Both the position numbers and the translations under genes were made by a program. The notes beneath the pieces were generated by a model, which was not told the DNA's origin, did no database searches, and worked only from the letters and a program-made list of their open reading frames with translations. A stretch of 64,000 bases of DNA from Methanospirillum hungatei (GTDB lineage Archaea; Halobacteriota; Methanomicrobia; Methanomicrobiales; Methanospirillaceae): assembly GCF_019263745.1 (NCBI RefSeq), contig NZ_CP077107.1:434001-498000 (forward strand), written 5' to 3'. Within the stretch, counting starts at the first letter, position 1. Each line of letters opens with the position of its first letter. Positions 8,626 to 19,417 of this stretch are shown piece by piece.

Positions 8626-10743
8626 TTAAGGAAGTATTTCATCGCCACAAGATTTGAACACTTTTTTTCTCGCTTTATTTTTTTCTTTAATAAACCCATC
8701 AATCATATGTCCAAGAGTTTTTTCATCTCCTATACCTTCTTCGATATGATGGGTGATTACCTGTATAATGCCTGCTCCTGCTGTTCGCTCAGCCAAATAT
8801 CCACTGACATATATCAGGTTTTGTGTCCCAATAACCTGCTCTGAGGTAAGATGAATGAGTGCTTTTTGTTTGATTTTTTTATAGAAACCAATGATCTCAG
8901 ATATTTCTGCAGGATTAAGACATACCCATTTTGCTAGTTTTTCTAGATATTCTATTGTTGCTGATGAAGCAATATAAATTGCTATAGAAGCAAAAATCAA
9001 ATGAATATCAATCCGTTTCTGATAAGTGTTTAACATTTTACTATCCGGGAATGATCGTTTAAGAAACTTGCAAAATTTTATTTTATACCTTGACCCGGGT
9101 GCATAAAGACGAATGTCTGTATAAATATTACCTGACTGAATGAAATCCTCTCGGATCGTAATCTGATATTGAAGCTCAGTATATACTGGAGGAAGAATTA
9201 GCCCGTTGTCATAAAGTTGTCGGTATTGTTTCTGTTCATAGTGGAGTGCTTCAAGCTGAAATAGCCTGATAACACTCATCCGGTCAGGGTTTTGATGAAC
9301 ATTTTTCCAGAATTCCCGAACCATCTGCTCTATATTATGAGATTTCTCTTTATGCTTTCTAATATGCTCATCAAGAATCGCTGAATCAATAATCCCTCTA
9401 ATATTTGCATTTTCAAGACTGGATTGTGCCGCCCTGAATGTAACAAGTTCTCCATATAATTGGTGAAATGTTCGGAGCAATTTTGACTGTCCAAGGCCAA
9501 GAAACTGAATAAGGGGCCCAATGGTCATACCCTCTACAAAAATCGTAAATAGTACTGTAAGGATGGAGAATGCAATAATGAGATCCCGAAATGGCAGAGA
9601 AAGTGGGATAGAAAGAACCAGGGCAATAGCCACAGCTCCACGAAGACCACCCCAGAAACAGATTGCTTGATATGAAAAGGGAACCTTATGTTTTGTAAAC
9701 CGGTTAAATATTGCAAATGTTCCAATAACCGGAACAAGTCTTGCAAGTAAAACTGCACCAATGAGGAAGAATATCCCCAATATTCCACCTTTGATGAGAA
9801 GAGAGAGATCTTCCAAAGATGCTATGGTAATACCTACAAGGAGAAAGATCAGACTATTTGCAAGAAATCCGATATATTCCCAGAATCGATTCAATTCCTC
9901 ACGACGATCAGGTCCTATCCAATCTGATGCTGCCTGTGCGGTAATAAACCCACATGCGACGACAGCAATGACTCCGGAAAATCCCAATTCATCTCCAAGA
10001 AGATAGGTCAGATATGCTGCAACGAGAGTTGCGGTCTGATGAATATGTGAATGCAAGGGTGTTTTTCTCAGGATAGTCCGAAGAATGATACCCCCCACCA
10101 CACCGATGAGGATTCCACCAATAAATGATGTGAGTAATTGTGAAGTAAAAAGAGCAGAAGTTTCCAAAAAGTTAAGGTCATTTTTCAGTAGTGGTCTGCT
10201 AATGAGAAGAAGCACTAACTGAAACATAATGATAGAGCAAGCATCATTTAACAGACTTTCTCCTTCAACAAGTATTTGCAATCGCTTCGGGACCCCTACC
10301 TCTTTAAAAATAGAAATAACGGCTACCGGGTCAGTAGACGAGATCAAAGCTCCAAACAGGAGAGCAAAGAGAAGAGGGATTGCAAAATACCATGATATCA
10401 TATATCCAATAATCCCTGCAGAGATGATTACACCGAAAATTGCAAGGCATAATACCGGAAACAAATTTCTATTAAGCAGACGGGTATTTACCGCTATTGC
10501 AGATTCAAAAATCAATGGTGGAAGAAAAATATAAAGAATGATATCCGCTGCAGGAAAATAAGGTCCAATTGACTTTAATGCTTCAATATGAGGAACAACA
10601 AATTCAGAAAAGGCATATCCGATAATAACAAGCCCGATGGAATAGGGCATTTTCAGGTGACGCAATGTCATTGAAGCAATAATTGCGACAAGAAGAAGAG
10701 TTATGATGATTATTTCATTGGCAATAATAAGATTATGTTCCAT
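8626..10743 (-). CDS. Na+/H+ antiporter, CPA1 (NhaP/NHE-like) family
   Basis: A 705-residue membrane protein exchanging Na+ (or K+) for protons to control cytoplasmic pH and sodium, which matters because methanogens couple energy to sodium gradients. About twelve hydrophobic segments fill residues 10-420. The family's SSTDPVAV motif and the EGESLLNDA segment carry the acidic ion-binding residues, and FWGGLRGAVAIAL matches a further conserved CPA1 stretch. A hydrophilic C-terminal tail of about 270 residues is probably regulatory and has no domain I can name. The ATG at 10743 is preferred over a GTG at 10761. Confidence 0.92.
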   Translation of the reverse strand: MEHNLIIANEIIIITLLLVAIIASMTLRHLKMPYSIGLVIIGYAFSEFVVPHIEALKSIGPYFPAADIILYIFLPPLIFESAIAVNTRLLNRNLFPVLCLAIFGVIISAGIIGYMISWYFAIPLLFALLFGALISSTDPVAVISIFKEVGVPKRLQILVEGESLLNDACSIIMFQLVLLLISRPLLKNDLNFLETSALFTSQLLTSFIGGILIGVVGGIILRTILRKTPLHSHIHQTATLVAAYLTYLLGDELGFSGVIAVVACGFITAQAASDWIGPDRREELNRFWEYIGFLANSLIFLLVGITIASLEDLSLLIKGGILGIFFLIGAVLLARLVPVIGTFAIFNRFTKHKVPFSYQAICFWGGLRGAVAIALVLSIPLSLPFRDLIIAFSILTVLFTIFVEGMTIGPLIQFLGLGQSKLLRTFHQLYGELVTFRAAQSSLENANIRGIIDSAILDEHIRKHKEKSHNIEQMVREFWKNVHQNPDRMSVIRLFQLEALHYEQKQYRQLYDNGLILPPVYTELQYQITIREDFIQSGNIYTDIRLYAPGSRYKIKFCKFLKRSFPDSKMLNTYQKRIDIHLIFASIAIYIASSATIEYLEKLAKWVCLNPAEISEIIGFYKKIKQKALIHLTSEQVIGTQNLIYVSGYLAERTAGAGIIQVITHHIEEGIGDEKTLGHMIDGFIKEKNKARKKVFKSCGDEILP

Positions 10744-11004
10744 ATATGCAGACCTCTGCACATGTATTGGCAGTTATGAGTAATGAGGAGTCGCACAAGG
10801 AGATTTTTAATTAAATTCGATGAAGATCTAATAATTCATCATATAATTAAAAAGACCATAACTATGGAGAGAACCCCGGTTTTCCTGATGTTCAATGATA
10901 ACGATGATAAAGATTGATTTTAAATTGAATAAACAAAACAGGTCAGATATGACTTTAATATAGATCCAATATTTTTTATAGAATATCTGCATTTGATCTT
11001 ACAT

Positions 11005-11517
11005 ATGGATTCAGAAAAGATCCTTGCAATCATTTTAAGCATCGTAGTTCTGTTATTTGGTTTAGTATCAGTCACCGCACCTACCGCTGTCTTTGATTTC
11101 CTAGTTCTTATTGTTGGCGTTATCTTTTTGATATTTGGAATTCTGACTGCGGGAGTTGCTTTATCAGCAGAGAGTGGAACACCAAAGATGATACTCTTGG
11201 GATCTGGTCTTGTGAGTATTCTCATCGGACTTCTTGCAATCATCTCCCCATATGTCGCAACGATTGCAATAGGATATCTCATAGCATTATGGCTTACCCT
11301 CAATGGTTTGCTTACCATTGCATATGCTGTCTCAATCTCATGGGAAAAACATCGAATCCTGACCGGTATTGCTGGAATTATCAGTTTACTCATTGGTATT
11401 TACTTGTTCATGAATCCGAGTGCAGGAACAGCTCTTCTCATCATGATTCTCGGAATATTCTTTATCATTTCAGGAATACTGTCACTAATAATGGCAATTT
11501 TTTACTGGAAAAAATAA
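11005..11517 (+). CDS. HdeD/DUF308-family membrane protein
   Basis: About 170 residues, almost entirely hydrophobic, forming roughly six transmembrane helices in three similar pairs (LIVGVIFLIFGI, LIGIYLFMNPSAG, LGIFFIISGILSLIMAIFYW). This is the pattern of the HdeD/DUF308 family, which has been linked to acid or stress tolerance in enteric bacteria. Its role in archaea is not established. The ATG at 11005 is taken instead of an upstream in-frame TTG at 10993. The gene stands alone, diverging from the antiporter gene to its left. Confidence 0.8.
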   Translation: MDSEKILAIILSIVVLLFGLVSVTAPTAVFDFLVLIVGVIFLIFGILTAGVALSAESGTPKMILLGSGLVSILIGLLAIISPYVATIAIGYLIALWLTLNGLLTIAYAVSISWEKHRILTGIAGIISLLIGIYLFMNPSAGTALLIMILGIFFIISGILSLIMAIFYWKK

Positions 11518-11587
11518 ATACTTTACATTTTTTCATATGAGTGTACAAAATATGAGATGTCATTCGGATTAGTTCACGATTATAAAA

Positions 11588-13604
11588 TTATGGTATTCCT
11601 TTTATAATAAGAAGGGTGATATCATCAAATTGTGGTTCTGATTCACTAAATTTTTGTACTTCTTCAAATATTTTATTTTGAATGAGAGTAGCGGTTAATG
11701 ATTTATTCTCACGGATAATTGATTTAAGGCGTAATTCACCAAACATCTCATGTGATGAACTCAAAGATTCAGTCACACCATCAGTATAGAGAACAATGAT
11801 ATCACCAGAATTAATCAGAACAGATCTCTGGTCATAAATTTCATCTTCAAGAACACCAATTGCTATCCCAGTCATTGATAATTCTTGGAAACTATCATCT
11901 GCTGCCCGATATACAATAGGTGGATTATGTCCTGCATTGACATAGGTAAGGGTCCTATCCTGTTCAGAGAGTATCCCATAAAAAAGGGTTACAAACATTC
12001 CTGACTTTGAGTCTTGTGTGATTATCGTATTTGCAGAACCAATTGCCTTCGCTGGTTCATGGTGCCAGGTTGCATTTACTCTGACTACAATACGGGATAA
12101 TGCCATGAAAAGGGCTGCTGGAATTCCTTTTCCTGATACATCAGCTATTAGAATACCTTACAGTCCTTTATGGAGAGGAACAAGTTCCATTGGTATAACA
12201 TCAAAAAAATCTCCTCCGACTTCTTTTGCCATCACACTGGTCGCTGCTACATCAAAACCTTGAATGATAGGAATCGTGTCAGGAAGAAAACTTCGCTGAA
12301 TTTCTGCAGCGATGTCAAGTTCTGCTTTTGATCTGGCAAGGCGTTCCTCCATCTTTCTTCGGTCAGTTATATCCCTGATGGTCTCAATTGATCCTGTTAT
12401 GGTGCCCTTCAGATCATAGAGGGGACTTGCTTTGGCCCAAACAAAACGACCCTCTTTTCCAGATAACGGAAGAAATGTATCCACAATGAGAGTGTCTCCT
12501 TCCCGATCAATGTGCGAATATTTTTCCTCTAGTTCTGCTATTGGCTGAAATACCAGATCTGTAAGTATGGGTCTTCGCTCTCCATAAAAGGGAAGAGCAT
12601 ATTCATAATTTCCTTTCCCAACCATATTTACCGCAGAGACTTCAGAAATTTGTTCCATTGCATGATTCCATGCCCGAACAATCCCGTTCGTGTCAATAAC
12701 AACGGTAGCATCAGGAAGGAAATTGATTATCTCCTCAAGCCTTTTTCGAGAAATTTCAGATTCATGTTCAGCCCGTTTTCGGTCAGAAATATCTCTGATA
12801 CTCTCTATCGCTCCATATATTTCTCCATGTTCATCATAAAGGGGACTTGCTTTGGCCCAGAAATATGTTCCATCTTTCCCAAAAGAGGGAATAAAGATAT
12901 CTACAACGAGCGTATCTCCATCCCGAGTGATATTATTATATCGTTTTGCTATTTCTTCATCCGGAAGAAGAATGAGGTTTGCAAGCATTGGTTTTCGTTC
13001 TCCGTAAAAAGGAATGGCATATGCATAGTTACCCTTTCCAAGCATTTGAGAAGCAGAAGCTCCTGTGATATCCTCCATAGCCTTATTCCAGGCGATAACT
13101 TGTCCATTCAGATCAATAACGAAGGTAGCATCAGGGAGGAAGTTAATAATCTCCTCCAAACGTTGAACAGTTTTTTTTTATCTCATTTTCCGCTTTTACC
13201 CGATCGGTAATATCCCTGATGGTCTCAATGGCACCAACCACGTTCCCGCCCGGATCATAAAGGGGACTTGCTTTGGCCCAGAAATATGTTCCATCTTTCC
13301 CAAAAGAAGGAATAAAAATATCAACTACGAGCGTGTCACCATCTCGATTGATATGATTATACCGTTTTTCAATTTCCTCATCAGGGAGAAGAATGAGATT
13401 TGAAAGCATTGGTTTTCGTTCACCATAAAAAGGAATGGCATATGCATAGTTACCCTTTCCAAGCATTTGAGAAGCAGTAACTCCAGTAATATTCTCTAAA
13501 GCATGGTTCCAGGCAATGACCTTTCCATCCAGATCAATAACGAAGGTAGCATCAGGGAGGAAGTTAATTATTTCTTCACAATACCCTTCCATTTTTGGTT
13601 TCAT
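11588..13604 (-). pseudogene. PAS-PAS-PAS-SpoIIE (PP2C-type) phosphatase gene, interrupted by a frameshift and a stop codon
   Basis: Three fragments read as one protein of about 670 residues: 13604-13143 (first PAS), 13159-12158 (two PAS plus the start of the phosphatase domain) and 12157-11588 (rest of the phosphatase domain). The join between the first two falls on a run of nine T at 13171-13179 (A on the coding strand); eight would restore ENEIKKTVQRLEEIINFLPD. The second break is an in-frame TAA at 12158-12160, between LVPLHKGL and GILIADVSGKGIPAALFM, a core PP2C/SpoIIE motif. The intact form would be an RsbU-like serine phosphatase (EIQRSFLP, GGDFFDV, LYTDGVTES, FDDITLLII) controlled by three near-identical PAS modules. 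Two lesions in one gene suggest decay, but a homopolymer miscall could explain the first. An ATG at 12106 could also start the last piece separately. Confidence 0.8.
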
Positions 13605-13794
13605 AATATCCTGATGGTAGAGTATGGTGGAATAAAGTATAAGTATAATTCCTTCAATTCAATTTTACGAAAGAATCAAATAAATCTATAATTTTAAAAA
13701 TCTTTAGAGAATTAATATCTACAAAGATGTCAATTCCATTGAATTTCGAGAGAGACGTTTATCCAGATTGAAATATACATTGATTAGTGGTTTT

Positions 13795-14196
13795 ATGAAA
13801 TGGACAACTATCAATATTCAATCAAATACCAGAATTCAATTCATTGATATCACACTTCGCATCTCTGAAATTATACGGGAATCAGGAGTGAAAAGTGGAA
13901 CTTGTGTAATTTTTTCCCAACATACCACAGCAGGTTTGACAATTAATGAAAATGCAGATCCTGATGTAACAAGAGACATTTTAGTCAGTCTTTCACGACT
14001 TATTCCCCCTACCGGAGATTACAGGCATGCTGAAGGGAATTCTGATGCTCATTTGAAGGCTTCACTTATGGGGTTTTCTCTTACGGTACCAATCATCGAT
14101 GGCAGGTTAAGCCTCGGAACCTGGCAAGGTCTTTACTTTTGCGAATTTGATGGTCCCCGGAATAGGCACGTTTTGACAGGGATATCCGGAGTTTAA
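13795..14196 (+). CDS. YjbQ / UPF0047 family protein
   Basis: A small soluble protein of about 133 residues. The family signatures are HTTAGLTINENADPDV near the first third and HLKASLMG followed by LSLGTWQGLYFCEFDGPR near the end. YjbQ proteins form trimers with conserved His residues. A weak thiamine-phosphate synthase activity has been reported for some members, but the physiological role is not firmly known. The ATG at 13795 gives the usual family length; a TTG at 13768 would add nine residues. It is a single gene with no obvious partner. Confidence 0.88.
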   Translation: MKWTTINIQSNTRIQFIDITLRISEIIRESGVKSGTCVIFSQHTTAGLTINENADPDVTRDILVSLSRLIPPTGDYRHAEGNSDAHLKASLMGFSLTVPIIDGRLSLGTWQGLYFCEFDGPRNRHVLTGISGV

Positions 14197-14331
14197 TAAG
14201 GGTATAATATCGACATTATAAAATTGGGTGATATATATCCGTTATTCTTAATTTAAATTGAGTATTAAAAAAATGTCATCCATATTTTTCATTATATCTA
14301 TCAATCTTTTTAATTTACTAACAATAATGCT

Positions 14332-15012
14332 CTAACTCATTAAATCATATAGATCATAATAGGTATAAGGTCCCCCATGTCCAGGATATATTCTTGTACA
14401 AGTACTATCACAAATGTTCCGAATACTATCCATTATTAACTCAGGCTTTTCGGCCCAGAATGGTAACCCTGGTTTTCCAGAAGGAATTTTAGGAAAAATG
14501 AGATCACCAATAAATCTCTCTCCTGAATTTAAAACAATTGAGACTGAACCTTTTGTATGACCAGGGGTTGGGACAATCATTCCGGAAATACCATAAGGCC
14601 TCAGATCATAGGGTGATTCAATGAGAATATCTGGATGAACCGGTGGAAATACTGATAGTTTTTTTCTATTGAAAAAGAATTTTAGAAAATATCCCACTAT
14701 CGAACATGGCTTTAATCTCCCCTGTTTTCCATTTTCCAGATAACCAGCATCTGCTGAATGGCATATAATTGGTGCACCCGTCTCCTCTTGGAGAGCAGCA
14801 GCTGACCCAGCATGGTCCTGATGTCCATGAGTAATAATGATAAGCGATACATCCGGTGGTTTGAAACCAAGACCTTTTAACGTGCCCAGAATTATTTCTT
14901 CGCTTCCAGGAATTCCGGCGTCAATAAGTATAATTCCATTCTGTTTTACGATGTAAGCAGTAACAAATCCAAGAGGAACGGGTTTAATCATCGTATCAGC
15001 AGAATACATCAT
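14332..15012 (-). CDS. Metallo-beta-lactamase-fold hydrolase
   Basis: A 226-residue soluble enzyme with the metal-binding signature HGHQDHAG, a later PTPGHTKGS histidine motif, a GDLIF aspartate and a final YPGHGG. This is the complete ligand set for a two-metal site. The fold covers glyoxalase II-like thioesterases, lactonases and others, and the substrate cannot be told here. The ATG has a good ribosome-binding site (AGGAGAT). It follows the cupin gene by 29 bases on the same strand, so the two are probably cotranscribed. Confidence 0.88.
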   Translation of the reverse strand: MMYSADTMIKPVPLGFVTAYIVKQNGIILIDAGIPGSEEIILGTLKGLGFKPPDVSLIIITHGHQDHAGSAAALQEETGAPIICHSADAGYLENGKQGRLKPCSIVGYFLKFFFNRKKLSVFPPVHPDILIESPYDLRPYGISGMIVPTPGHTKGSVSIVLNSGERFIGDLIFPKIPSGKPGLPFWAEKPELIMDSIRNICDSTCTRIYPGHGGPYTYYDLYDLMS

Positions 15013-15041
15013 GATCTCCTGATAGTTGTATCAGGTATTAA

Positions 15042-15377
15042 TTATTCCCTGATCATCGTTAACATCATCTTAAACCGGGTGACTGCCTTCACGGCATGGG
15101 GTGCATGTGCTGGAAATATTATTGTTTCTCCTTCCTTCATTCGAAATATAGCCAAATTAAGAGTTACATCACAAACCCCTTCAAGAACGGTTACAACTGC
15201 ATCATATGGGGCAGTATGCTCAGATATCTCTTCTCCTTCGTCAAATGAAAATAGAGTAATTGATCCAGCTTTTGATACTATGACCATTCGACTGGCGATT
15301 GTTCCATTCTGGTATTCAACAAGATCATTCAGTCTTATGACTTTTCCATGAAGATCCTCTCGGTTTTTATCGGCCAT
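15042..15377 (-). CDS. Cupin-domain protein
   Basis: A 111-residue single-domain cupin beta-barrel. Motif one reads GEEISEHTAPYDAVVTVLEG and motif two IIFPAHAPHAVKA, with histidines positioned to bind a metal. Small cupins of this type occur as sugar isomerases, dioxygenases or ligand-binding proteins; this one cannot be assigned further. It heads a two-gene unit with the MBL-fold hydrolase. Confidence 0.85.
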   Translation of the reverse strand: MADKNREDLHGKVIRLNDLVEYQNGTIASRMVIVSKAGSITLFSFDEGEEISEHTAPYDAVVTVLEGVCDVTLNLAIFRMKEGETIIFPAHAPHAVKAVTRFKMMLTMIRE

Positions 15378-15538
15378 AATATCATTGTAGGTTGGCTAAC
15401 TTTATTAGTAATATGATATTATTTTTTAAAAATGTACTAAAAGATATATGCGATAAACTAAAAGATAAAAAAATTGTAAAAATTATCAGATCTTTAATAT
15501 GTATTTAATTTCCAATTCTAAATTGAACTTTAAGATAA

Positions 15539-18500
15539 TTATGATTTTTTCCATCCATCTGGTAAAATGAATATCTCAAAACGTGCTCCATCTCCAGGTA
15601 TTCCGGTTTCTTTGATGCAAATATCGGTAAGATTTAGAATTTCTTGTGCGAGAAAAAGACCAAATCCTGTATTTTTTCCAAATCCTTTCCCGAATATTTC
15701 CTCTTTCTCATCATAAGCAATTCCTAAACCATTGTCTTCCCATATAACAACTATACCTCCTTTGATCTCTTTCGTAAAAATACGGATTTCGGTAACCTTC
15801 TGACCATGACGAATCGAATTATCAAGTAAGGTGAAAAAAACCTTTTGAATCATCAAGTCAGCAAAAATACTTATGTCAGCTATATCTTTTATGAAATGTA
15901 TTGAATCAGGAATATGTAACTTAGAGATGACCGACTGGAGATCAACCCATTGAGGTTCCTGAGACCCTAATTCTTCATAAACACGTGTAAATTCTATTAA
16001 AGATTGAATTTCTTCGATTGTAGAAATAGTAGATTGAAGATAACCGGATAATTCAGGATCTTTGCATTCCAATTGCCCGAGTTCAAGTAGTGTATACATC
16101 ACAGAGATTTTGTTCAGGATATCATGACGAGTAATACCGGTCAGTAAACTCAATTGACGGTTTGCTTTTCTGATAACCTCTTCAGCTCTCTTTCGCTCGG
16201 TAATATCCTGATTGACACCATGAGTCTTGGTGGTCCGTCCCAAATTATCTTTTGTTATACGAATACGAACACTAATGTGACGAACCTCTCCATCACCCCG
16301 TATAATCCGATGCTCAACATGAGATAAAAAATTGGGATCTGTTGCTTGAATATCTCTTTCGACTTCTTTGGCAACTAAATGAGAATCTCCTGGCAAAGAG
16401 AATTTTCGTGCATAGGTTTGAGAACTCATATGATAACCCCCTTCACGTTCTGCAGTTGTTCCATATAATGAATAAAATCGATCATTAAATGTGAACATAT
16501 CACGTGCTACATCGTATTCCCAATTTGCCAGATTTGCAAGATCCATTGCCTCTTCAAGATCTCTCTGACTTTTTAACAAAGTTTTCTCTATTTGAGCACG
16601 TTCAATTTCTGCTGCAGCCTTAACAGCAATTATTTCTAAAATTTTTTGAATGGCTATTGATGGCTCTATTGGTTGTCTGAAAAGTGCACAAAGAATGCCT
16701 ACAACTTCTCCATCCGAGTTTCGAAGAGGTGTTCCAATATAGCCCCGAATATTAAATTCCTGTAAATCAGGACTATTTGGAAAGATTTTCTCAACATCAT
16801 CAGTATATACACAAAATCCTTTTTCAGCTACATTCTCGCAGGGAGTGCCAACAAGAGTATATGAATAATCATAAATTTCTTTCCCATCAAGAATCATCGA
16901 AAGAACTTTCACAGTCTTTTTATCTTCTAGAATTTCTCCAATCATGGTACAATCTGCATTGAGCCATGAATGAATGTTTTCAGTTATGGTCTTTAGCGAG
17001 TTGATACCTATTGTCCCGACCATACTTCGAATGAGTGCCTCAAATGCAGATTGTAGACTTTTTTGCATGGTTATATCTTCGATAGAAGAGAGAATGTGGG
17101 GTTTATTCCCCATCATGATAAATCCTGAAGAAAATCTGCAAATATTTTTTTCTCCTGAAGCTTTCTGACAGATGATCTCCAAGCCTGAAACTGGTTTTTG
17201 GTTTTGTAATAATGATAATAAATTACGATATTGATTATTATCTGAGAAAATACCTAATTCTTCAGAAGTTTTTCCTATGACGGATGATTTTTCATACCCT
17301 GTCATTTTTAAAAAAGCTTCATTTACGTCTGCAAAAACACCATCCGCTGCCGAAACTACAGTTAATGCAACAGGATTGTTTCTAAAGATTGTTCCCATTT
17401 TTTCTTCAGAATCCCGGAGAGCATCTTCAGCAATTTTTCGTTCGGTAATATCATGAATAGAAAGAAGAATTGCAGGAAAACCTGAATATGATATTTTTTT
17501 ACCAGTACATTCAATCCAAATTTTTCGGTTATCTACTGTTTGTACCTGATATAATACAGCATACCCCTCATGTCCGGATTTAACTTCGTTCATATCATGT
17601 TTTATTTGTTCGTGAAATTCTGGGAGTATAAAAGAAAAAATATTTGAATTGTGAACAAGATTCTGAACATTGGTATGTCCGATAATAATACCTATTCGGG
17701 GATTTGCAAATAATACATTTCCGGAAAAGTCAACAATAATTGTTCCGTCATGAGATTGCTCCACAAGTGCACGAAACTTCTCTTCACTTTCTTTTAATTC
17801 AGTCTCAAATCTTTTTCGTTCAGAGATGTCTATAATGACACCCCTGATACCGGTTACTGTTCCATTTCTATAGATTGGGGAAGAGTAAATATTAATGGGA
17901 AATGTGCTTCCATCCTTTCGAATTGCCAGGTATTCTTCTAATTCATAAGGAATTCCATCTATCAGTTTTTGAATATTATCTTTGACTTTTGTATGATATG
18001 ATGGATGGATAAAATCTAAAGCAGATATACCTTCTTTTATAATATTTTGAGGTGTCTGACTTTCAGATCGTCCATGTTGATTAATATATGTCAGAGTAAG
18101 ATGGATATCAGTCTCAAATACCATTTGTGGTTGAAGTTCTGCAAAGGAGCGGAATTTTTCTTCACTCTCTCGTAACTTTTCTTCAGCCAGTTTTCTTTCT
18201 GTAATTTCACGTAACGAAATAAGAATCGCTTCAGAATGTTGGTGTGGAATTTTTCGTCCATGCCCTTCAACCCAGATTTCCCTATTTTTCCCAGTTACTA
18301 ACTTATATTGAAGGGTGTATCCCTCATTTCCCTGCGCAATCAAATTCATATCCTTGATTACCATTTCTAAAAAATCTGGATGAATATAATTACGTAAATA
18401 TTTTTTACCGATGATTTGATCCAGATTATCTTCGTCCACCATAGATAATCCGGTGGGATTCAAAAACTGGATTATTCCAAAAAAATCGACAATAAGAATA

Positions 18501-19417
18501 CTGTCACGAGAATATTCTACCAGGTTTCTAAATTTAATTTCGCTTTCTATGAGTGATAACCCTGTTTTTTTAGCTTGAGTAATGTCTCGAATTGATTCAA
18601 TAGCTCCGGTAATTTCTCCGGATTGATTATATAATGGGCATGCTTTAATCAGAGTATATACATCATTTCCTTTTGGAAAGGAGAGAACAGCTTCAGCCGT
18701 AATTGCATTACCAATCCGATTAATGTTTGAGTAATATGATGTTATCGTATTATCTGGATTCTGGATTAAATCTAAAAGAAGTGGCCTGCGATGTCCATAG
18801 AATGGAAGGGCATATTCATAATTTCCTTTTCCCATAATTTGAGCTGAGGAAATTCCTGTCATTTCTTCAATGGCACGATTCCACGCGATAACAAGGCCTG
18901 ATTTGTTTATAGCAAATGTTGCATCAGGAAGAAATTCGATGATGTCAGATAACTGTTTTTTAGAGTCCCGTAATGATCGTTCTGCTCGCTTTTTTCCTAC
19001 TGCCTGTTTAATTTTATGAGATAATTCTGCATATTGGGATCTAGCCTCCCCACCTTTCTGGAGGTAAAAATCTGCCCCATTATTTATTGCCTCAATAACA
19101 ACATCTTCACGACCCTTGCCGGTGAATATAATAAATGGGGTGTCCCCAATCTGTTTTCTTACTTCTTTTAGAAATTCAATACCATCCATATCTGGCATTT
19201 GATAGTCAGAAATAATGGCATCATAAAATCGAAGATTTGAAGAGCTCAAAGCTTCTTCTGCACTATATAATATATCAACCAGAAATTCTCCTGTATCTTC
19301 AAGAAAAAGTTTTCCCAATTCAAGAAGGTTACTTTCATCGTCTACATAAAGAACTGAAATTTTTGGTTGAGAATTCGTTAAATCACATGTATTATCAATT
19401 ATTGTATAATCCGGCAT
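15539..19417 (-). CDS. Giant hybrid sensor histidine kinase: receiver, multiple PAS, GAF, PAS, HisKA-like, HATPase
   Basis: About 1292 residues with no transmembrane helix, so cytoplasmic. Receiver domain about 18-140 (VLYVDDES, phospho-acceptor in SDYQMPDMDG, TGKGRED). Then about five PAS modules to residue 790, the first of the same GKGNYEYALPFYG type as in the phosphatase gene at 11588-13604. A GAF domain spans about 790-930, another PAS about 960-1080, a dimerisation helix with the H-box ITRHDILNKI near 1100, and an ATPase domain with LLDNSIRHG, EDNGLGI and GKGFGKNTGFGLFL. The kinase is therefore complete. An N-terminal receiver suggests that another kinase controls it. The ATG at 19417, with GGAG just upstream, is preferred to a TTG at 19441. 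Partner and signal are unknown. Confidence 0.9.
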   Translation of the reverse strand: MPDYTIIDNTCDLTNSQPKISVLYVDDESNLLELGKLFLEDTGEFLVDILYSAEEALSSSNLRFYDAIISDYQMPDMDGIEFLKEVRKQIGDTPFIIFTGKGREDVVIEAINNGADFYLQKGGEARSQYAELSHKIKQAVGKKRAERSLRDSKKQLSDIIEFLPDATFAINKSGLVIAWNRAIEEMTGISSAQIMGKGNYEYALPFYGHRRPLLLDLIQNPDNTITSYYSNINRIGNAITAEAVLSFPKGNDVYTLIKACPLYNQSGEITGAIESIRDITQAKKTGLSLIESEIKFRNLVEYSRDSILIVDFFGIIQFLNPTGLSMVDEDNLDQIIGKKYLRNYIHPDFLEMVIKDMNLIAQGNEGYTLQYKLVTGKNREIWVEGHGRKIPHQHSEAILISLREITERKLAEEKLRESEEKFRSFAELQPQMVFETDIHLTLTYINQHGRSESQTPQNIIKEGISALDFIHPSYHTKVKDNIQKLIDGIPYELEEYLAIRKDGSTFPINIYSSPIYRNGTVTGIRGVIIDISERKRFETELKESEEKFRALVEQSHDGTIIVDFSGNVLFANPRIGIIIGHTNVQNLVHNSNIFSFILPEFHEQIKHDMNEVKSGHEGYAVLYQVQTVDNRKIWIECTGKKISYSGFPAILLSIHDITERKIAEDALRDSEEKMGTIFRNNPVALTVVSAADGVFADVNEAFLKMTGYEKSSVIGKTSEELGIFSDNNQYRNLLSLLQNQKPVSGLEIICQKASGEKNICRFSSGFIMMGNKPHILSSIEDITMQKSLQSAFEALIRSMVGTIGINSLKTITENIHSWLNADCTMIGEILEDKKTVKVLSMILDGKEIYDYSYTLVGTPCENVAEKGFCVYTDDVEKIFPNSPDLQEFNIRGYIGTPLRNSDGEVVGILCALFRQPIEPSIAIQKILEIIAVKAAAEIERAQIEKTLLKSQRDLEEAMDLANLANWEYDVARDMFTFNDRFYSLYGTTAEREGGYHMSSQTYARKFSLPGDSHLVAKEVERDIQATDPNFLSHVEHRIIRGDGEVRHISVRIRITKDNLGRTTKTHGVNQDITERKRAEEVIRKANRQLSLLTGITRHDILNKISVMYTLLELGQLECKDPELSGYLQSTISTIEEIQSLIEFTRVYEELGSQEPQWVDLQSVISKLHIPDSIHFIKDIADISIFADLMIQKVFFTLLDNSIRHGQKVTEIRIFTKEIKGGIVVIWEDNGLGIAYDEKEEIFGKGFGKNTGFGLFLAQEILNLTDICIKETGIPGDGARFEIFILPDGWKKS

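Noticed and set aside
12158-12160. In-frame stop in the phosphatase domain as a recoded codon (for example pyrrolysine)
   Set aside because: The codon is TAA; pyrrolysine uses TAG, and no other gene in the window reads through a stop. A mutation or sequencing error is simpler.
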